Shown here: in pieces, positions 1 to 8,620 of the stretch
How the letters are laid out: each line of letters begins with the position of its first letter
Numbering within the stretch: position 1 is the first letter of the stretch
Assembly (NCBI GenBank): GCA_002699145.1
Contig: PABK01000054.1
Location: 59,236-123,235, forward strand
DNA: 64,000 nucleotides
Direction: 5' to 3'
Origin: Halioglobus sp.
GTDB taxonomy: Bacteria; Pseudomonadota; Gammaproteobacteria; Pseudomonadales; Halieaceae
Program-made: the position numbers and the translations under genes
The notes under the pieces: generated by a model
What the model saw: only the letters and a program-made list of their open reading frames with translations
Database searches by the model: none
Told to the model about the DNA's origin: nothing

Positions 1-1159
1 CGAGGAAGTAGGGCAGGAAGTTGTGGCCGTCCAGGTGCACCTTGTAGGAATTGCCACCAACCCGCTTGCCGTTTTTCAACTCCTCGATGATGTTGTCGTT
101 GCCGGCCGCAGCCATCAGTGTGGGCAGCCAGTCCATCATGGCGATGATCTCATTGGAGATCTGGCCCGACTCGATCTGCGCCGGCCAGCGCACCATCATC
201 GGCACCCGGTAGCCGCCTTCCCAACTGCTGTTTTTCTCGCCCTTGTAGGGGGTGTAGCCACCGTCCGGCCACAGAGCCAACTCGGCGCCGTTGTCGGTGG
301 AGTACATGACAATGGTGTTGTCGGCGATGCCCAGTTGGTCAAGCTTTTCCAGCAACTGGCCTACATGGCCGTCGTGTTCTACCAGCCCGTCGGCGTACAG
401 ACCCTGGCCGGTCACCCCATCTGATTCGGGTTTGAGGCGGGTCCACACATGCATGCGGGTAGCGTTGAACCAGACGAAGAAGGGCTTGCCTGCCTCGTGG
501 GACTTGTCGATGAATTTCAGGGCCGCCCCGAGAAACTCTTCGTCAACGGTTTCCATGCGCTTTTTTGTCAGCGGGCCGGTGTCCTGTATCTTGCCGTCGG
601 AATAGCTGTGGATCACGCCACGGGGCCCGAACATCTTCTTGAATTCAGGATCTTTGGGATAGTTCGGGTGCTCAGGCTCATCCTCAGCATTAAGGTGGTA
701 CAGGTTGCCGAAAAATTCATCGAAGCCGTGGTTGGTGGGCAGGTGTTCATCCCGGTCACCCAGGTGGTTCTTGCCGAACTGGCCGGTAGCGTAACCCAGG
801 GGCTTGAGCAGGGTGGCGATAGTGGGGTCCTTGTCGGACATGCCTTCTTTCGCCCCCGGCAGGCCCACCTTGGTGAGGCCGGTGCGCAGGGGGTGTTGCC
901 CTGTGATAAAGCCGGCGCGGCCCGCAGTGCAGCTCTGGTCACCGTAGGAGTCGGTGAAGATGATGCCATCGGCAGCGATCTTGTCGATATTGGGTGTTTG
1001 GTAACCCATGCGGCCCATATTGTAGGCGCTGATGTTGTAGGGGCCGATATCGTCGCCCCAGATAATCAGGATATTGGGTTTTTCCGCGGCCAGCGCGGCC
1101 GGGACAAAGGAGAAGATCAGGCAGAAGAATGCCACTGGAATACTGGTCAGGTTTTTCAT
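1..1159 (-). CDS. Arylsulfatase, N-terminal part (cut by window edge)
   Basis: A formylglycine-dependent sulfatase, expected to hydrolyse a sulfate ester in the periplasm. The frame is open to the left edge, so the C-terminus is missing. Reading leftwards from ATG 1159 it begins with a signal peptide (MKNLTSIPVAFFCLIF...ALAA), then the metal-binding KPNILIIWGDD motif typical of sulfatases, and the modification site CTAGR (C-x-A-x-R, where Cys becomes formylglycine). Further on it has TGQFGKNHLGDRDEHLP and STDNGAE. It is a close paralogue of the frameshifted sulfatase at 16595-18138. An AraC gene lies upstream on the same strand. Family and export are clear; the substrate is unknown. Confidence 0.9.
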   Translation of the reverse strand, partial: MKNLTSIPVAFFCLIFSFVPAALAAEKPNILIIWGDDIGPYNISAYNMGRMGYQTPNIDKIAADGIIFTDSYGDQSCTAGRAGFITGQHPLRTGLTKVGLPGAKEGMSDKDPTIATLLKPLGYATGQFGKNHLGDRDEHLPTNHGFDEFFGNLYHLNAEDEPEHPNYPKDPEFKKMFGPRGVIHSYSDGKIQDTGPLTKKRMETVDEEFLGAALKFIDKSHEAGKPFFVWFNATRMHVWTRLKPESDGVTGQGLYADGLVEHDGHVGQLLEKLDQLGIADNTIVMYSTDNGAELALWPDGGYTPYKGEKNSSWEGGYRVPMMVRWPAQIESGQISNEIIAMMDWLPTLMAAAGNDNIIEELKNGKRVGGNSYKVHLDGHNFLPYFL

Positions 1160-1287
1160 TATTTCACCTCGCGTATCTAACCGAATGCGTAAGATAACGC
1201 ATTCAAACAGAAGCGAAGCCCGTGTTGGCCAAAAGGGCAACATTTTTGTTTCTTCGGTTTGCTTGTAGCTCCATGCCCTATGTAGCA

Positions 1288-1305
1288 TCCGCAATTCGTT
1301 GCGGA
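1288..1305. other. Perfect hairpin with TTCG tetraloop
   Basis: Seven-base arms TCCGCAA and TTGCGGA enclose the exceptionally stable tetraloop TTCG. It sits between the sulfatase and the 3' end of the AraC-type gene, 46 bases past the AraC stop. No T-run follows on either strand, so it is not a classic intrinsic terminator. It may protect the AraC mRNA 3' end or be a REP-like unit. The rest of 1160-1350 holds the sulfatase leader (a weak AGGTGAAAT Shine-Dalgarno is seen before ATG 1159) and nothing else recognisable. Confidence 0.4.
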
Positions 1306-1350
1306 GCGGGCTCGGGAAGCGAGGCGCGCCGTAGGTGAGCCCCTACACGC

Positions 1351-2367
1351 TTACTCCACCCCTTTTTCCCGACGGTAGTCGCGGGGTGACTTGCCGGTCC
1401 AGCGGCGGAAAGCCCGGGTAAAACTGCTGGTATCGTTAAAGCCCAGCATAAAGCTCATCTCGGTGATGCTCACCCTGGATTGTTCCATATAGTCCAGTGC
1501 GAGGGACTTTCGCACCTGGTTCAGCAGGTCCTGGAAGCTGGATTCCCGCGCCGCCAGCTTTTGCTGCAGTGCACTTGGGCTCATGGCCAGTTCGCTGGCC
1601 ACCTGTTGTTTGGTACAGTTTTCCGACGGTAGTTTCTGCAAGATGACGCGCTTGACCCGGTTGACGATGTCCTCCGCGTCCAGTGCGGAAATATAGCTTT
1701 GCAGGATCTTGTCGTGTTCACTGGCAATCTCGCGGTTACCGCCCCGTAGCGGAATGTCCATGACAGCCTGGTCCATGCAGATTTCACAAGTGGTGGTGTC
1801 GAATGTCACTGGAACGTGAAAGCTTGTCGTATACAGGTCTTCGTAGCCCTCTGGTCGGGGGCGTGCGAGCGAGACTGAAATAGGCGCAAAATCGGGTAGG
1901 TAGATCATCCGAAAAACGCGGATGAGGAATGCGTTCCAGGTGTCGATGGTTTCATAGGCGACACCGTCCGCGATCTCCTCCAGAACCAGGCAGTAACGAT
2001 CTTCAGACTCATCAATGCGATAAACGCCCTGGTTACTGGCTATGCGGAAATAGTAGACCAGCCTTTCACAAGCATCCCGCAGGCTCGAACTGGCCAACAG
2101 GGCATAGCCCAGGGCATGCACGTTGGAGGGGTGCAGGAAGCGCGCTACGGTGAGACCAAATGCGGGGTTTCCGGTGGATTTGACAGACTCACGGAACAGG
2201 GTGGCCATCTGGGCCGTGGTATAGCGTTCAAGGGGATCCTGGCTCGGGGTGTCACTCAAGCCTGCCGCCCTGAATACTTCCGAAGCGTCGAAGCCATTTG
2301 CTTCCAGCGCCATATGAATCGCCATGGTATAGGACGCGATCGTAGTGGCCGAGGTGGTCTCGCTCAT
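1351..2367 (-). CDS. AraC-family transcriptional regulator
   Basis: A 338-residue activator-type regulator of the OruR/ArgR-like AraC group. The N-terminal ~200 residues match the 'arabinose-binding-like' domain of these proteins (GFDASEVFRAAGL, HPSNVHALGYALLASSSLRDA). The C-terminal ~90 residues form the double HTH: a first helix-turn-helix around TKQQVASELAMSPSALQQKL and the AraC signature DYMEQSRVSITEMSFMLGFNDTSS...FRRWTG split over the second. It is transcribed divergently from the aldehyde dehydrogenase at 2603, and the 235-base gap (2368-2602) is the natural place for its operator. It probably controls the downstream oxidation and activation genes; the effector is unknown. Confidence 0.9.
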   Translation of the reverse strand: MSETTSATTIASYTMAIHMALEANGFDASEVFRAAGLSDTPSQDPLERYTTAQMATLFRESVKSTGNPAFGLTVARFLHPSNVHALGYALLASSSLRDACERLVYYFRIASNQGVYRIDESEDRYCLVLEEIADGVAYETIDTWNAFLIRVFRMIYLPDFAPISVSLARPRPEGYEDLYTTSFHVPVTFDTTTCEICMDQAVMDIPLRGGNREIASEHDKILQSYISALDAEDIVNRVKRVILQKLPSENCTKQQVASELAMSPSALQQKLAARESSFQDLLNQVRKSLALDYMEQSRVSITEMSFMLGFNDTSSFTRAFRRWTGKSPRDYRREKGVE

Positions 2368-2602
2368 CCTCTTGGAAATTCCTCGTTATCAGTATCTCAT
2401 CACCGCACACTGCAGGATAACAACTTGAAAAAAAAAGAAAAAGACCTTTTGTTCAGAGCCTGGTTCGGCACAGGGGGAGGTATAACAGGTGGCACGCTCT
2501 GACAGTTTTACCGGGTTATTTGTTTTTAGGGCCAAGTAGTGTGTCCGGCTTGGGTTTAGCCTACACAACGAATAACACACCAATCTCCAGAGAGAGGTCT
2601 AC

Positions 2603-4108
2603 GTGAGCATCCCCACCCAGAACCACATCATTAACGGAGAGTTTGTTTCTCCTTCTTCCGGCCAGTATTTAGATCTCATTGATCCCGTTATGGGGCAGGT
2701 GATCGGCAAGGCCGCCGCCGGTAACAGTGCAGATGTCGATAGGGCTGTGGCAGCGGCAAGCGAGGCATTCAAGAGCTGGAAAAATACCGCTACCAGTGAA
2801 AGGGCCAATATCATTGCCCGTATGGCGCTGGTGCTGGGGGCCAATATGGAGGAATTGCTGGGCCTTGAAGCCAAGTGTACCGGGCTGTCGGTGACCCGTC
2901 TGCAGGGTTTTGATATCCCCGCAGTGATGCAGTTTGTGCAGATATTCTCGGAGAACCTGGAGAGCTATCCATTCGTCGAGTACCCCCCGGTGCGTGCTGT
3001 ACCCGAAGCCCACGATGTGAAAATCGTCAAGCAGCCCCTTGGGGTTTGCGGCCTGATTACCGCCTGGAACGGCCCCCTGTTCCTGGCCTTCCTGAAAATG
3101 CTGCCGGCGATTGCCGCGGGCAATACTGTGATCATCAAGCCTGCCGAGACTGCGTCTCTGGCGGTAGTTCGGGCAATGGAGCTGATACAGGACCTGCTGC
3201 CCCCGGGTGTCGTCAACGTGGTGACTGGGCTTGGGCCGGACGTGGGAGCCGCCCTGTCTTCCCACCCGGGGATTGCCAAGATTTCTTTCACCGGCTCTGG
3301 TCGCACCGGTGCCATGATCCAGAAAGAAGCCGCCGATACCATGAAGCGGGTGACCCTGGAACTGGGCGGCAAGGGCCCCGGCGTCGTACTGCCTGATGCG
3401 CCGATTGAACTGACGGCCAGGGGGGCGACCTACGGCTTCCTGCTGGGCTCGGGGCAGATCTGCATATCCGGCACCCGTCTGTTTGTTCACGAGTCCATAC
3501 ACGATGAACTGGTGGCGCGCATGGCGGAACTGGCCGGTAAGATGAAGGCCGGCAGCCAGTTCGACCCGGCAACCACCCTGGGCCCCATGGCCTATCGAGC
3601 GCACTACGAGCGAGTGCTGGGTTATATCGAATCCGGTAAGGCCGAAGGCGCCCAAGTCGCCTGTGGTGGCGGGCCGCTGTCGGTAGAAGAGTTCCCCGAC
3701 TCAATGTTCGTACAGCCCACCATCTTCACTGATGTTACCCCCGATATGAAAATCTACAACGAGGAGATCTTTGGCCCGGTGCTATCGGTTATCAAGTACA
3801 GCGATGTCGAAGACGCCATCGATATGGCCAACGACAGTTGTTATGGGCTGTCCGCAGGTGTCTGGACCGGTGACCCCATTGCCGCCCAGTCCGTCAGTCA
3901 CCGCCTGGAAGCGGGCACCGTGTGGGTCAACGATTGGCATGCCATCAGCGGTGATATGTCCTTCGGCGGTATCAAGCAGAGTGGTTACGGACGGGAGATC
4001 AATATCGCGTCCATGGAAGGCTACCTGGAAACCAAAAACTATGTGACCAGTTTCGAGACTGACCCGAATGCCAAGGCCATGTATGGCCTGGTGCATCGCA
4101 GCGTCTGA
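2603..4108 (+). CDS. NAD(P)-dependent aldehyde dehydrogenase
   Basis: A 501-residue class-3-fold aldehyde dehydrogenase oxidising an aldehyde to the acid with NAD(P)+. The GTG start follows an AGAGAGG ribosome site at 2591-2597. Visible motifs are the cofactor-site segment AWNGPLF, the Rossmann stretch SFTGSGRTG, the general-base glutamate in LELGGK (Glu253) and the nucleophile in GQICISG (Cys287), followed by EEIFGPVLSV. Length is normal. It leads a co-directional run with an iron-type alcohol dehydrogenase and an acyl-CoA synthetase, which suggests stepwise alcohol to aldehyde to acid to acyl-CoA conversion. The substrate is not determined by the sequence. Confidence 0.93.
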   Translation: MSIPTQNHIINGEFVSPSSGQYLDLIDPVMGQVIGKAAAGNSADVDRAVAAASEAFKSWKNTATSERANIIARMALVLGANMEELLGLEAKCTGLSVTRLQGFDIPAVMQFVQIFSENLESYPFVEYPPVRAVPEAHDVKIVKQPLGVCGLITAWNGPLFLAFLKMLPAIAAGNTVIIKPAETASLAVVRAMELIQDLLPPGVVNVVTGLGPDVGAALSSHPGIAKISFTGSGRTGAMIQKEAADTMKRVTLELGGKGPGVVLPDAPIELTARGATYGFLLGSGQICISGTRLFVHESIHDELVARMAELAGKMKAGSQFDPATTLGPMAYRAHYERVLGYIESGKAEGAQVACGGGPLSVEEFPDSMFVQPTIFTDVTPDMKIYNEEIFGPVLSVIKYSDVEDAIDMANDSCYGLSAGVWTGDPIAAQSVSHRLEAGTVWVNDWHAISGDMSFGGIKQSGYGREINIASMEGYLETKNYVTSFETDPNAKAMYGLVHRSV

Positions 4109-4143
4109 GTAAACCGGTCGATCACCCTGAGAGGATAAAAACG

Positions 4144-5340
4144 ATGTCCAGCACTGGCGCATTTCAATACTGGCAGCGGAGCATGATCCACGCGGGTCCC
4201 GGCACTGTCATTCGCCTGCCCGGCCTGTTCAGCGGCCTGGGTAGTAAAAACGTTCTCCTGGTCAGTGACCAGGGCCTGAAAGATGTGGGAATTGTCGACA
4301 AGGTCGCGGCCCTGTTTGACGAGCAACGCGGTCCTGGCGGAGTTCGCCTGGCGAGCGTGTTTACCGATACCGCACCGGATGCGGAATCCGGTTGTATCGA
4401 CGAGTGTCTGAAGATGGCGCGGGCTACCGGCGCCGATGGCCTGCTGGCCGTGGGTGGCGGTAGCGTACTCGACTCGGTGAAGTTGGTAAAGCTCGCCATG
4501 TACTCCGGGGTAGACAGCGTGGCCCAGTTGTTGAAGTCGCCGGTGAAGATGATGCACTGGCCGGAAGTGCAGTATATGGGCGTACCGCATATCTCGGTGC
4601 CCACTACTGCCGGTACCGGCGCTGAAGTGACCAACGGTGCTGTGATTTACAACAAGGATCTGGGCATCAAGCACCTGATCGTAAGCCACTACCTGGAGTC
4701 GGATATCGCGGTACTGGATGCGCACATGACCACCGGCCTGCCGCCCATGCTGACCGCCGCCACCGGTATGGACGCCCTGACTCACGCTGTAGAGATTATG
4801 GGACATCCGAACACGGGGGATTTCACCCTGGCCCACGCTGAGACCAGCGCGAAGATCATCCTGGAGAACCTGCCCAAAGTGGTAGCCGATGGTTCGAACC
4901 TGCTGGCGCGCCAGGCCATGCTCAATGCCAGCGCCATGGCCTGCAGCGCGGTAGTGAACGATTTTGGGGCTGTGCCGGTGCACAATTTTGCTCACGCCTT
5001 TGGTGCGGCCTGTCATATCCACCACGGCGAGGCGAACGGTGTACTACTGCCCATCGTGATGGAGGAGTTCGCTGACTTCTACGTGCCGGTTGCCGATCGC
5101 CTGAAGGGCGTGTTCGGCGTTGAGGGCGAGGGTCGAGACGCTGTCCTGGCCTGCGCAGCTGCAATCAGCGGCTTGCTCGAAGCGACGGGGCATCCCCGCG
5201 ACTTCGCCCGCCACGACATCCCTGAATCGAAGCTGCCTGAAATCGCCGCGGCGATCGCCGGCGATCCCATCGCGGCGTTCCTGCCGCTGCCCATGGACCT
5301 TATAGAAACGGTGTGCCGCCGGGTCTGCGGCTGGTCATAG
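4144..5340 (+). CDS. Iron-containing alcohol dehydrogenase
   Basis: A 398-residue group III (Fe-dependent) alcohol dehydrogenase, oxidising an alcohol with NAD(P)+. The family signature is clear: the dinucleotide-binding GGGSVLDSVKL, the conserved PTTAGTGAEVTNGAV, and the metal ligands in GMDALTHAVE and FAHAFGAACHIHHGE, where the Asp and His residues bind iron. An ATG at 4144 follows GAGAGGA at 4129-4135. It lies 35 bases after the aldehyde dehydrogenase and 12 bases before the acyl-CoA synthetase, so the three are almost certainly one transcript. Maleylacetate reductases share this fold, but the neighbourhood favours an alcohol dehydrogenase. Confidence 0.9.
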   Translation: MSSTGAFQYWQRSMIHAGPGTVIRLPGLFSGLGSKNVLLVSDQGLKDVGIVDKVAALFDEQRGPGGVRLASVFTDTAPDAESGCIDECLKMARATGADGLLAVGGGSVLDSVKLVKLAMYSGVDSVAQLLKSPVKMMHWPEVQYMGVPHISVPTTAGTGAEVTNGAVIYNKDLGIKHLIVSHYLESDIAVLDAHMTTGLPPMLTAATGMDALTHAVEIMGHPNTGDFTLAHAETSAKIILENLPKVVADGSNLLARQAMLNASAMACSAVVNDFGAVPVHNFAHAFGAACHIHHGEANGVLLPIVMEEFADFYVPVADRLKGVFGVEGEGRDAVLACAAAISGLLEATGHPRDFARHDIPESKLPEIAAAIAGDPIAAFLPLPMDLIETVCRRVCGWS

Positions 5341-5352
5341 GGAAAGGTTGCC

Positions 5353-6927
5353 ATGAGAATGAATTTCAGCACTGTTAGTCAGCGTCTCGCGGATGCCTTC
5401 GCAGATCGTGAAGCCCTGGTAAATATCGAGCGCCAGCGGCGCTATACCTTCCGGGAGTATCATCTGCTGACCAATCGCATCGTTAACATGATGCGCCACA
5501 AATTGGACCTGCAGCGCGGCGACAACGCGGTGGTGATCCTGGATAACGACAATGCGTCCCTGATTCACTGGTTCACCGCGGTAAAAGCCGGCACGGCCCT
5601 GTGTTATACCAATTACCGCGACAGCCTGGACGACCACACCTACCAGGTCGATACGGTCAACGCCAAGGTGGTGTTCATCGAAGCCGACCTGCTAAAAAGC
5701 CACTACGAGATGCTGCGCGAGCGCCAGGTCACCATTGTGGCGATGGATACGCCGGAAAAAGAGTACTCTGGCGTGCACCTGTTCTGGGAGTTGCTGGAGC
5801 AGGTGGACGACAGCAACCCCAACGTGGTGATCGACGACCGCGAGGACGTGGTGATCATGCGCTTCACTGGCGGCACCACCGGTCGCGGCAAGTGCGCCAT
5901 GTACACAGCGGACACCTACCTGGCATGTCGCGACTCCTACTGGGCCCTGCCGGATCCGGCCTGGACCCCCGAGACCCGCTTTATCCACCTAGCGCCGATC
6001 ACCCACGGCAGCGGCATGATGTTTGCGCCGACCCAGTTCAAGGGCGGTTGTACCGTGACCATGAATGTGCCCGATCTGGATGCCTGGTGTGACAATATCG
6101 CCGCCGAGCGGATCACTAACGGTTTCGCCGTGCCGACCCTGCTGTACCGCCTGCTGGATATGGACGAGAAGGGTCGGGCGCGGTTCAAGACAATTGAAAA
6201 CATGTACTACGGTGCTGCCCCCATGAGCCCGTCCAAGCTGGCGGAACTGCAGGCGGCCTTTGGTAACAACTTCATTCAGGTCTATGGCTCCACCGAGCAC
6301 TTTGGTGTGGCCCTGTCCATGAGCAAAGCCGACCACCTGGTGGAGGACGGCGATGATTCGCACCTGGCCTCCGCCGGCCGGCCTTCGCCTTTCACCGAGC
6401 TTGAGATCATGGACGACGACGGCAACCCGGTGCCGCGGGGAGAGACCGGCGAGATCTGGCTGCGTTCCCGCGCCATTGTGCCGGGCTACTTCGGCAATCC
6501 GGAGCAGACCGCTTCTGAGTTCCAGGATGGCTTCTGGAAGTCTGGCGACATTGGCAGGATCGACGAGCGTGGCTTCTTCCATATTGTCGATCGCAAGAAA
6601 GACATGATTATCAGTGGCGGCTTCAATATCTACGCCAACGAAGTGGAATCCGCGCTTAACAGCCACCCGGCGGTGCTGATGTCCGCGGTGGTCGGTGTGC
6701 CTCATGAGGAGTGGGGCGAATCGGTGCACGCCGAGGTCATGCTCAAGGAAGGCGCCGAGGTTGAAGAGGCGGAACTTATCCAGCACGTACGCAACGAGTT
6801 GGGCGGATACAAGACGCCCAAATCCGTTGAAATCGTAGAGGAGATACCCACCAGCGTGGTGGGCAAGGTGCTGCGCCGGCAGGTGCGCCAGAAATACTGG
6901 GAGGAGGCCGGCCGCAAGGTCGGGTGA
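5353..6927 (+). CDS. Acyl-CoA synthetase (AMP-forming ligase)
   Basis: A 524-residue member of the ANL superfamily that activates a carboxylic acid to its CoA thioester via an acyl-adenylate. Visible are the phosphate-binding loop FTGGTTGRGK (about residues 171-180), the adenine motif YGSTEH, the SGDIGRIDERGFFHIVDRK hinge region and the C-terminal catalytic lysine in PTSVVGKVLRR. The first ATG follows GGGAAAGG. It is tightly linked to the preceding alcohol dehydrogenase and ends 9 bases before the wax-ester synthase, which would use its acyl-CoA product. Chain length or side-chain specificity cannot be read from the sequence. Confidence 0.92.
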   Translation: MRMNFSTVSQRLADAFADREALVNIERQRRYTFREYHLLTNRIVNMMRHKLDLQRGDNAVVILDNDNASLIHWFTAVKAGTALCYTNYRDSLDDHTYQVDTVNAKVVFIEADLLKSHYEMLRERQVTIVAMDTPEKEYSGVHLFWELLEQVDDSNPNVVIDDREDVVIMRFTGGTTGRGKCAMYTADTYLACRDSYWALPDPAWTPETRFIHLAPITHGSGMMFAPTQFKGGCTVTMNVPDLDAWCDNIAAERITNGFAVPTLLYRLLDMDEKGRARFKTIENMYYGAAPMSPSKLAELQAAFGNNFIQVYGSTEHFGVALSMSKADHLVEDGDDSHLASAGRPSPFTELEIMDDDGNPVPRGETGEIWLRSRAIVPGYFGNPEQTASEFQDGFWKSGDIGRIDERGFFHIVDRKKDMIISGGFNIYANEVESALNSHPAVLMSAVVGVPHEEWGESVHAEVMLKEGAEVEEAELIQHVRNELGGYKTPKSVEIVEEIPTSVVGKVLRRQVRQKYWEEAGRKVG

Positions 6928-6936
6928 GTCCAGCAC

Positions 6937-8490
6937 ATGAGCAAACTCAAGCAACTGTCGGGGCTCGATGCCTCCTTCATCTATCTGGACACGGACCGCG
7001 CCAGTACCGGCGGCACCATGATCTATGTATACGACCAGTCCACAATTCCCGGCGGTGGCCACCTGCGCTTCAAGGAAATCCTCAAACACATCGAATCGCG
7101 CACCGCCACCTCGCCGATCTTCCGCCAGAAGCTCAAGCAGGTGCCGATGTCCCTGGACTATCCCTACTGGGTGGAAGATGAGAATTTCCGCATCGAGAAC
7201 CACGTGTTCCACGTTGCCCTGCCCAAGCCCGGCGACTGGCGGCAGTTCTGTATCATGGCCTCGCGCCTGACCACCCCCCATTTCGATTTCAATCGCCCTC
7301 TGTGGGAGATGTACGTGGTTGAGGGGCTGGACAATATCGACTGGCTGCCCAAGGGCAGCTTCGCCATCCTCACCCGCATGCATCACGCGGCCGTAGACGG
7401 CACCGCGGCGGCGCAACTGACCTGGGCCCTGCACGACCTCGATGCCCGGGGTAAGAAGCCGGGGCTGGGCGGAGAGCATGAGACCGAGGGTGTTCGCGCC
7501 CCCAGCCAGTTTGAGATGGCCACCCGTGCCTGGTGGAACAATGCGACCTCGCCGATGCGTCTTGCCAGACCCCTGTCCCGCCTGCTGCCCAAGGTGGGTG
7601 GCAGGTTGCGCAAGGAGGTGCAGAAACGCACTGTGGCCAGGGTCGAAGAACACAATTCTGGAACGAAGGTGCCGACGACCCGCTTCGACGGCCGGGTTTC
7701 TCCCTTTCGGGTGTTTACCACCTCACGCTTCCAACTGGACGAGCTCAAGGGCATTCGCAAGGCCGTGGAAGGCAGCACCATCAACGATGTGGTGACGACA
7801 ATTATATCCGGTGCCCTGCGCCGCTACCTGGACCACAACGGTGAATTGCCCCGGGACACCATGGTGGCGATGATGCCGGTCAACACCCGGTCCGGGCCCG
7901 ATGCCGAGCCTGGCGCCAACAACATCACCTTCATGGGGGCCGCTATCGGTTCCGATATTGCGGACCCGAAAGAACGTCTCGCCTATGTGACCGAACAGAC
8001 TGCTCGCTCCAAGAGTATCGTCAACGCCATTGGCGCCAGTGACCTGACGGACCTCAACAAGCATATTCCCGCTTCTTTGCTGGCGGCCACAGGGAAGCTG
8101 ATTTCCCGTATTGGTCTCGATGCGGGTGGCACCGGTAAGCGCTTGTTTAATATGGCAATTTCCAATGTGCCTGGGCCGAGCGTGCCGCTGTACCTCCAGG
8201 GCGCGAAGCTGAAGTTCTGGTCCATTGTGGCGCCCTGTACCGACGGCATGGGAGCGGTATTCGCGATCACCAGTTACGACCGGGAGATCTATATCTGCCC
8301 GACGGCCTGCCGCGAGATTGTGCCGGACCCGGAATTCCTGGCCCAGTGTCTGGAAGAGAGCTATGCGGAATTGCTGGCGGCCACTGGGGCCAAACCAAAG
8401 CGTAAGCCGGCGAAACGCCCGCTAAAAAAGAAAACAACAGCTAAAAAGCCGGTGAGGAAGAACCCCGCAGGAAGAAAAGCGGCAAATTAA
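6937..8490 (+). CDS. Wax ester synthase / diacylglycerol acyltransferase (WS/DGAT)
   Basis: A 517-residue bifunctional acyltransferase that esterifies acyl-CoA with fatty alcohols or diacylglycerol for storage at the inner membrane. The catalytic HHAAVDG motif (HHxxxDG) is present at residues 149-155 with the expected N-terminal SGLDASFIYLD, the middle TINDVVTTIISGALR and the later NVPGP. The WES_acyltransf and DUF1298 halves are both complete. The last ~35 residues are a lysine/proline/alanine-rich tail (KPKRKPAKRPLKKK...), histone-H1-like and not part of the catalytic fold. The gene directly follows an acyl-CoA synthetase, so it may store the acids this operon activates. Confidence 0.93.
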   Translation: MSKLKQLSGLDASFIYLDTDRASTGGTMIYVYDQSTIPGGGHLRFKEILKHIESRTATSPIFRQKLKQVPMSLDYPYWVEDENFRIENHVFHVALPKPGDWRQFCIMASRLTTPHFDFNRPLWEMYVVEGLDNIDWLPKGSFAILTRMHHAAVDGTAAAQLTWALHDLDARGKKPGLGGEHETEGVRAPSQFEMATRAWWNNATSPMRLARPLSRLLPKVGGRLRKEVQKRTVARVEEHNSGTKVPTTRFDGRVSPFRVFTTSRFQLDELKGIRKAVEGSTINDVVTTIISGALRRYLDHNGELPRDTMVAMMPVNTRSGPDAEPGANNITFMGAAIGSDIADPKERLAYVTEQTARSKSIVNAIGASDLTDLNKHIPASLLAATGKLISRIGLDAGGTGKRLFNMAISNVPGPSVPLYLQGAKLKFWSIVAPCTDGMGAVFAITSYDREIYICPTACREIVPDPEFLAQCLEESYAELLAATGAKPKRKPAKRPLKKKTTAKKPVRKNPAGRKAAN

Positions 8491-8620
8491 CACGCGTTCC
8501 GGGCTGAATGGACAAATTTAATCATTATTCGGCCAAGAGCCGGACGTTTGTTTGCCATGTAATAACCCACAGTTCCATAACTATATAAAGCTCCATAACT
8601 ATAGAAAGCAGAGGATCACA

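Noticed and set aside
23..1180. Long rightward open frames over the left-edge sulfatase
   Set aside because: They are antisense shadows; the minus strand encodes a clear sulfatase with signal peptide and active-site motifs.
2669..3655. 328-codon minus-strand open frame inside the aldehyde dehydrogenase
   Set aside because: It has no recognisable domain and opposes a gene with all catalytic motifs; high-GC third positions keep the antisense frame open.
5989..7653. 554-codon minus-strand open frame across the ligase and WS/DGAT genes
   Set aside because: It spans two well-supported genes in antisense, is His/Gly-rich in the manner of a shadow frame, and has no ribosome site or domain.
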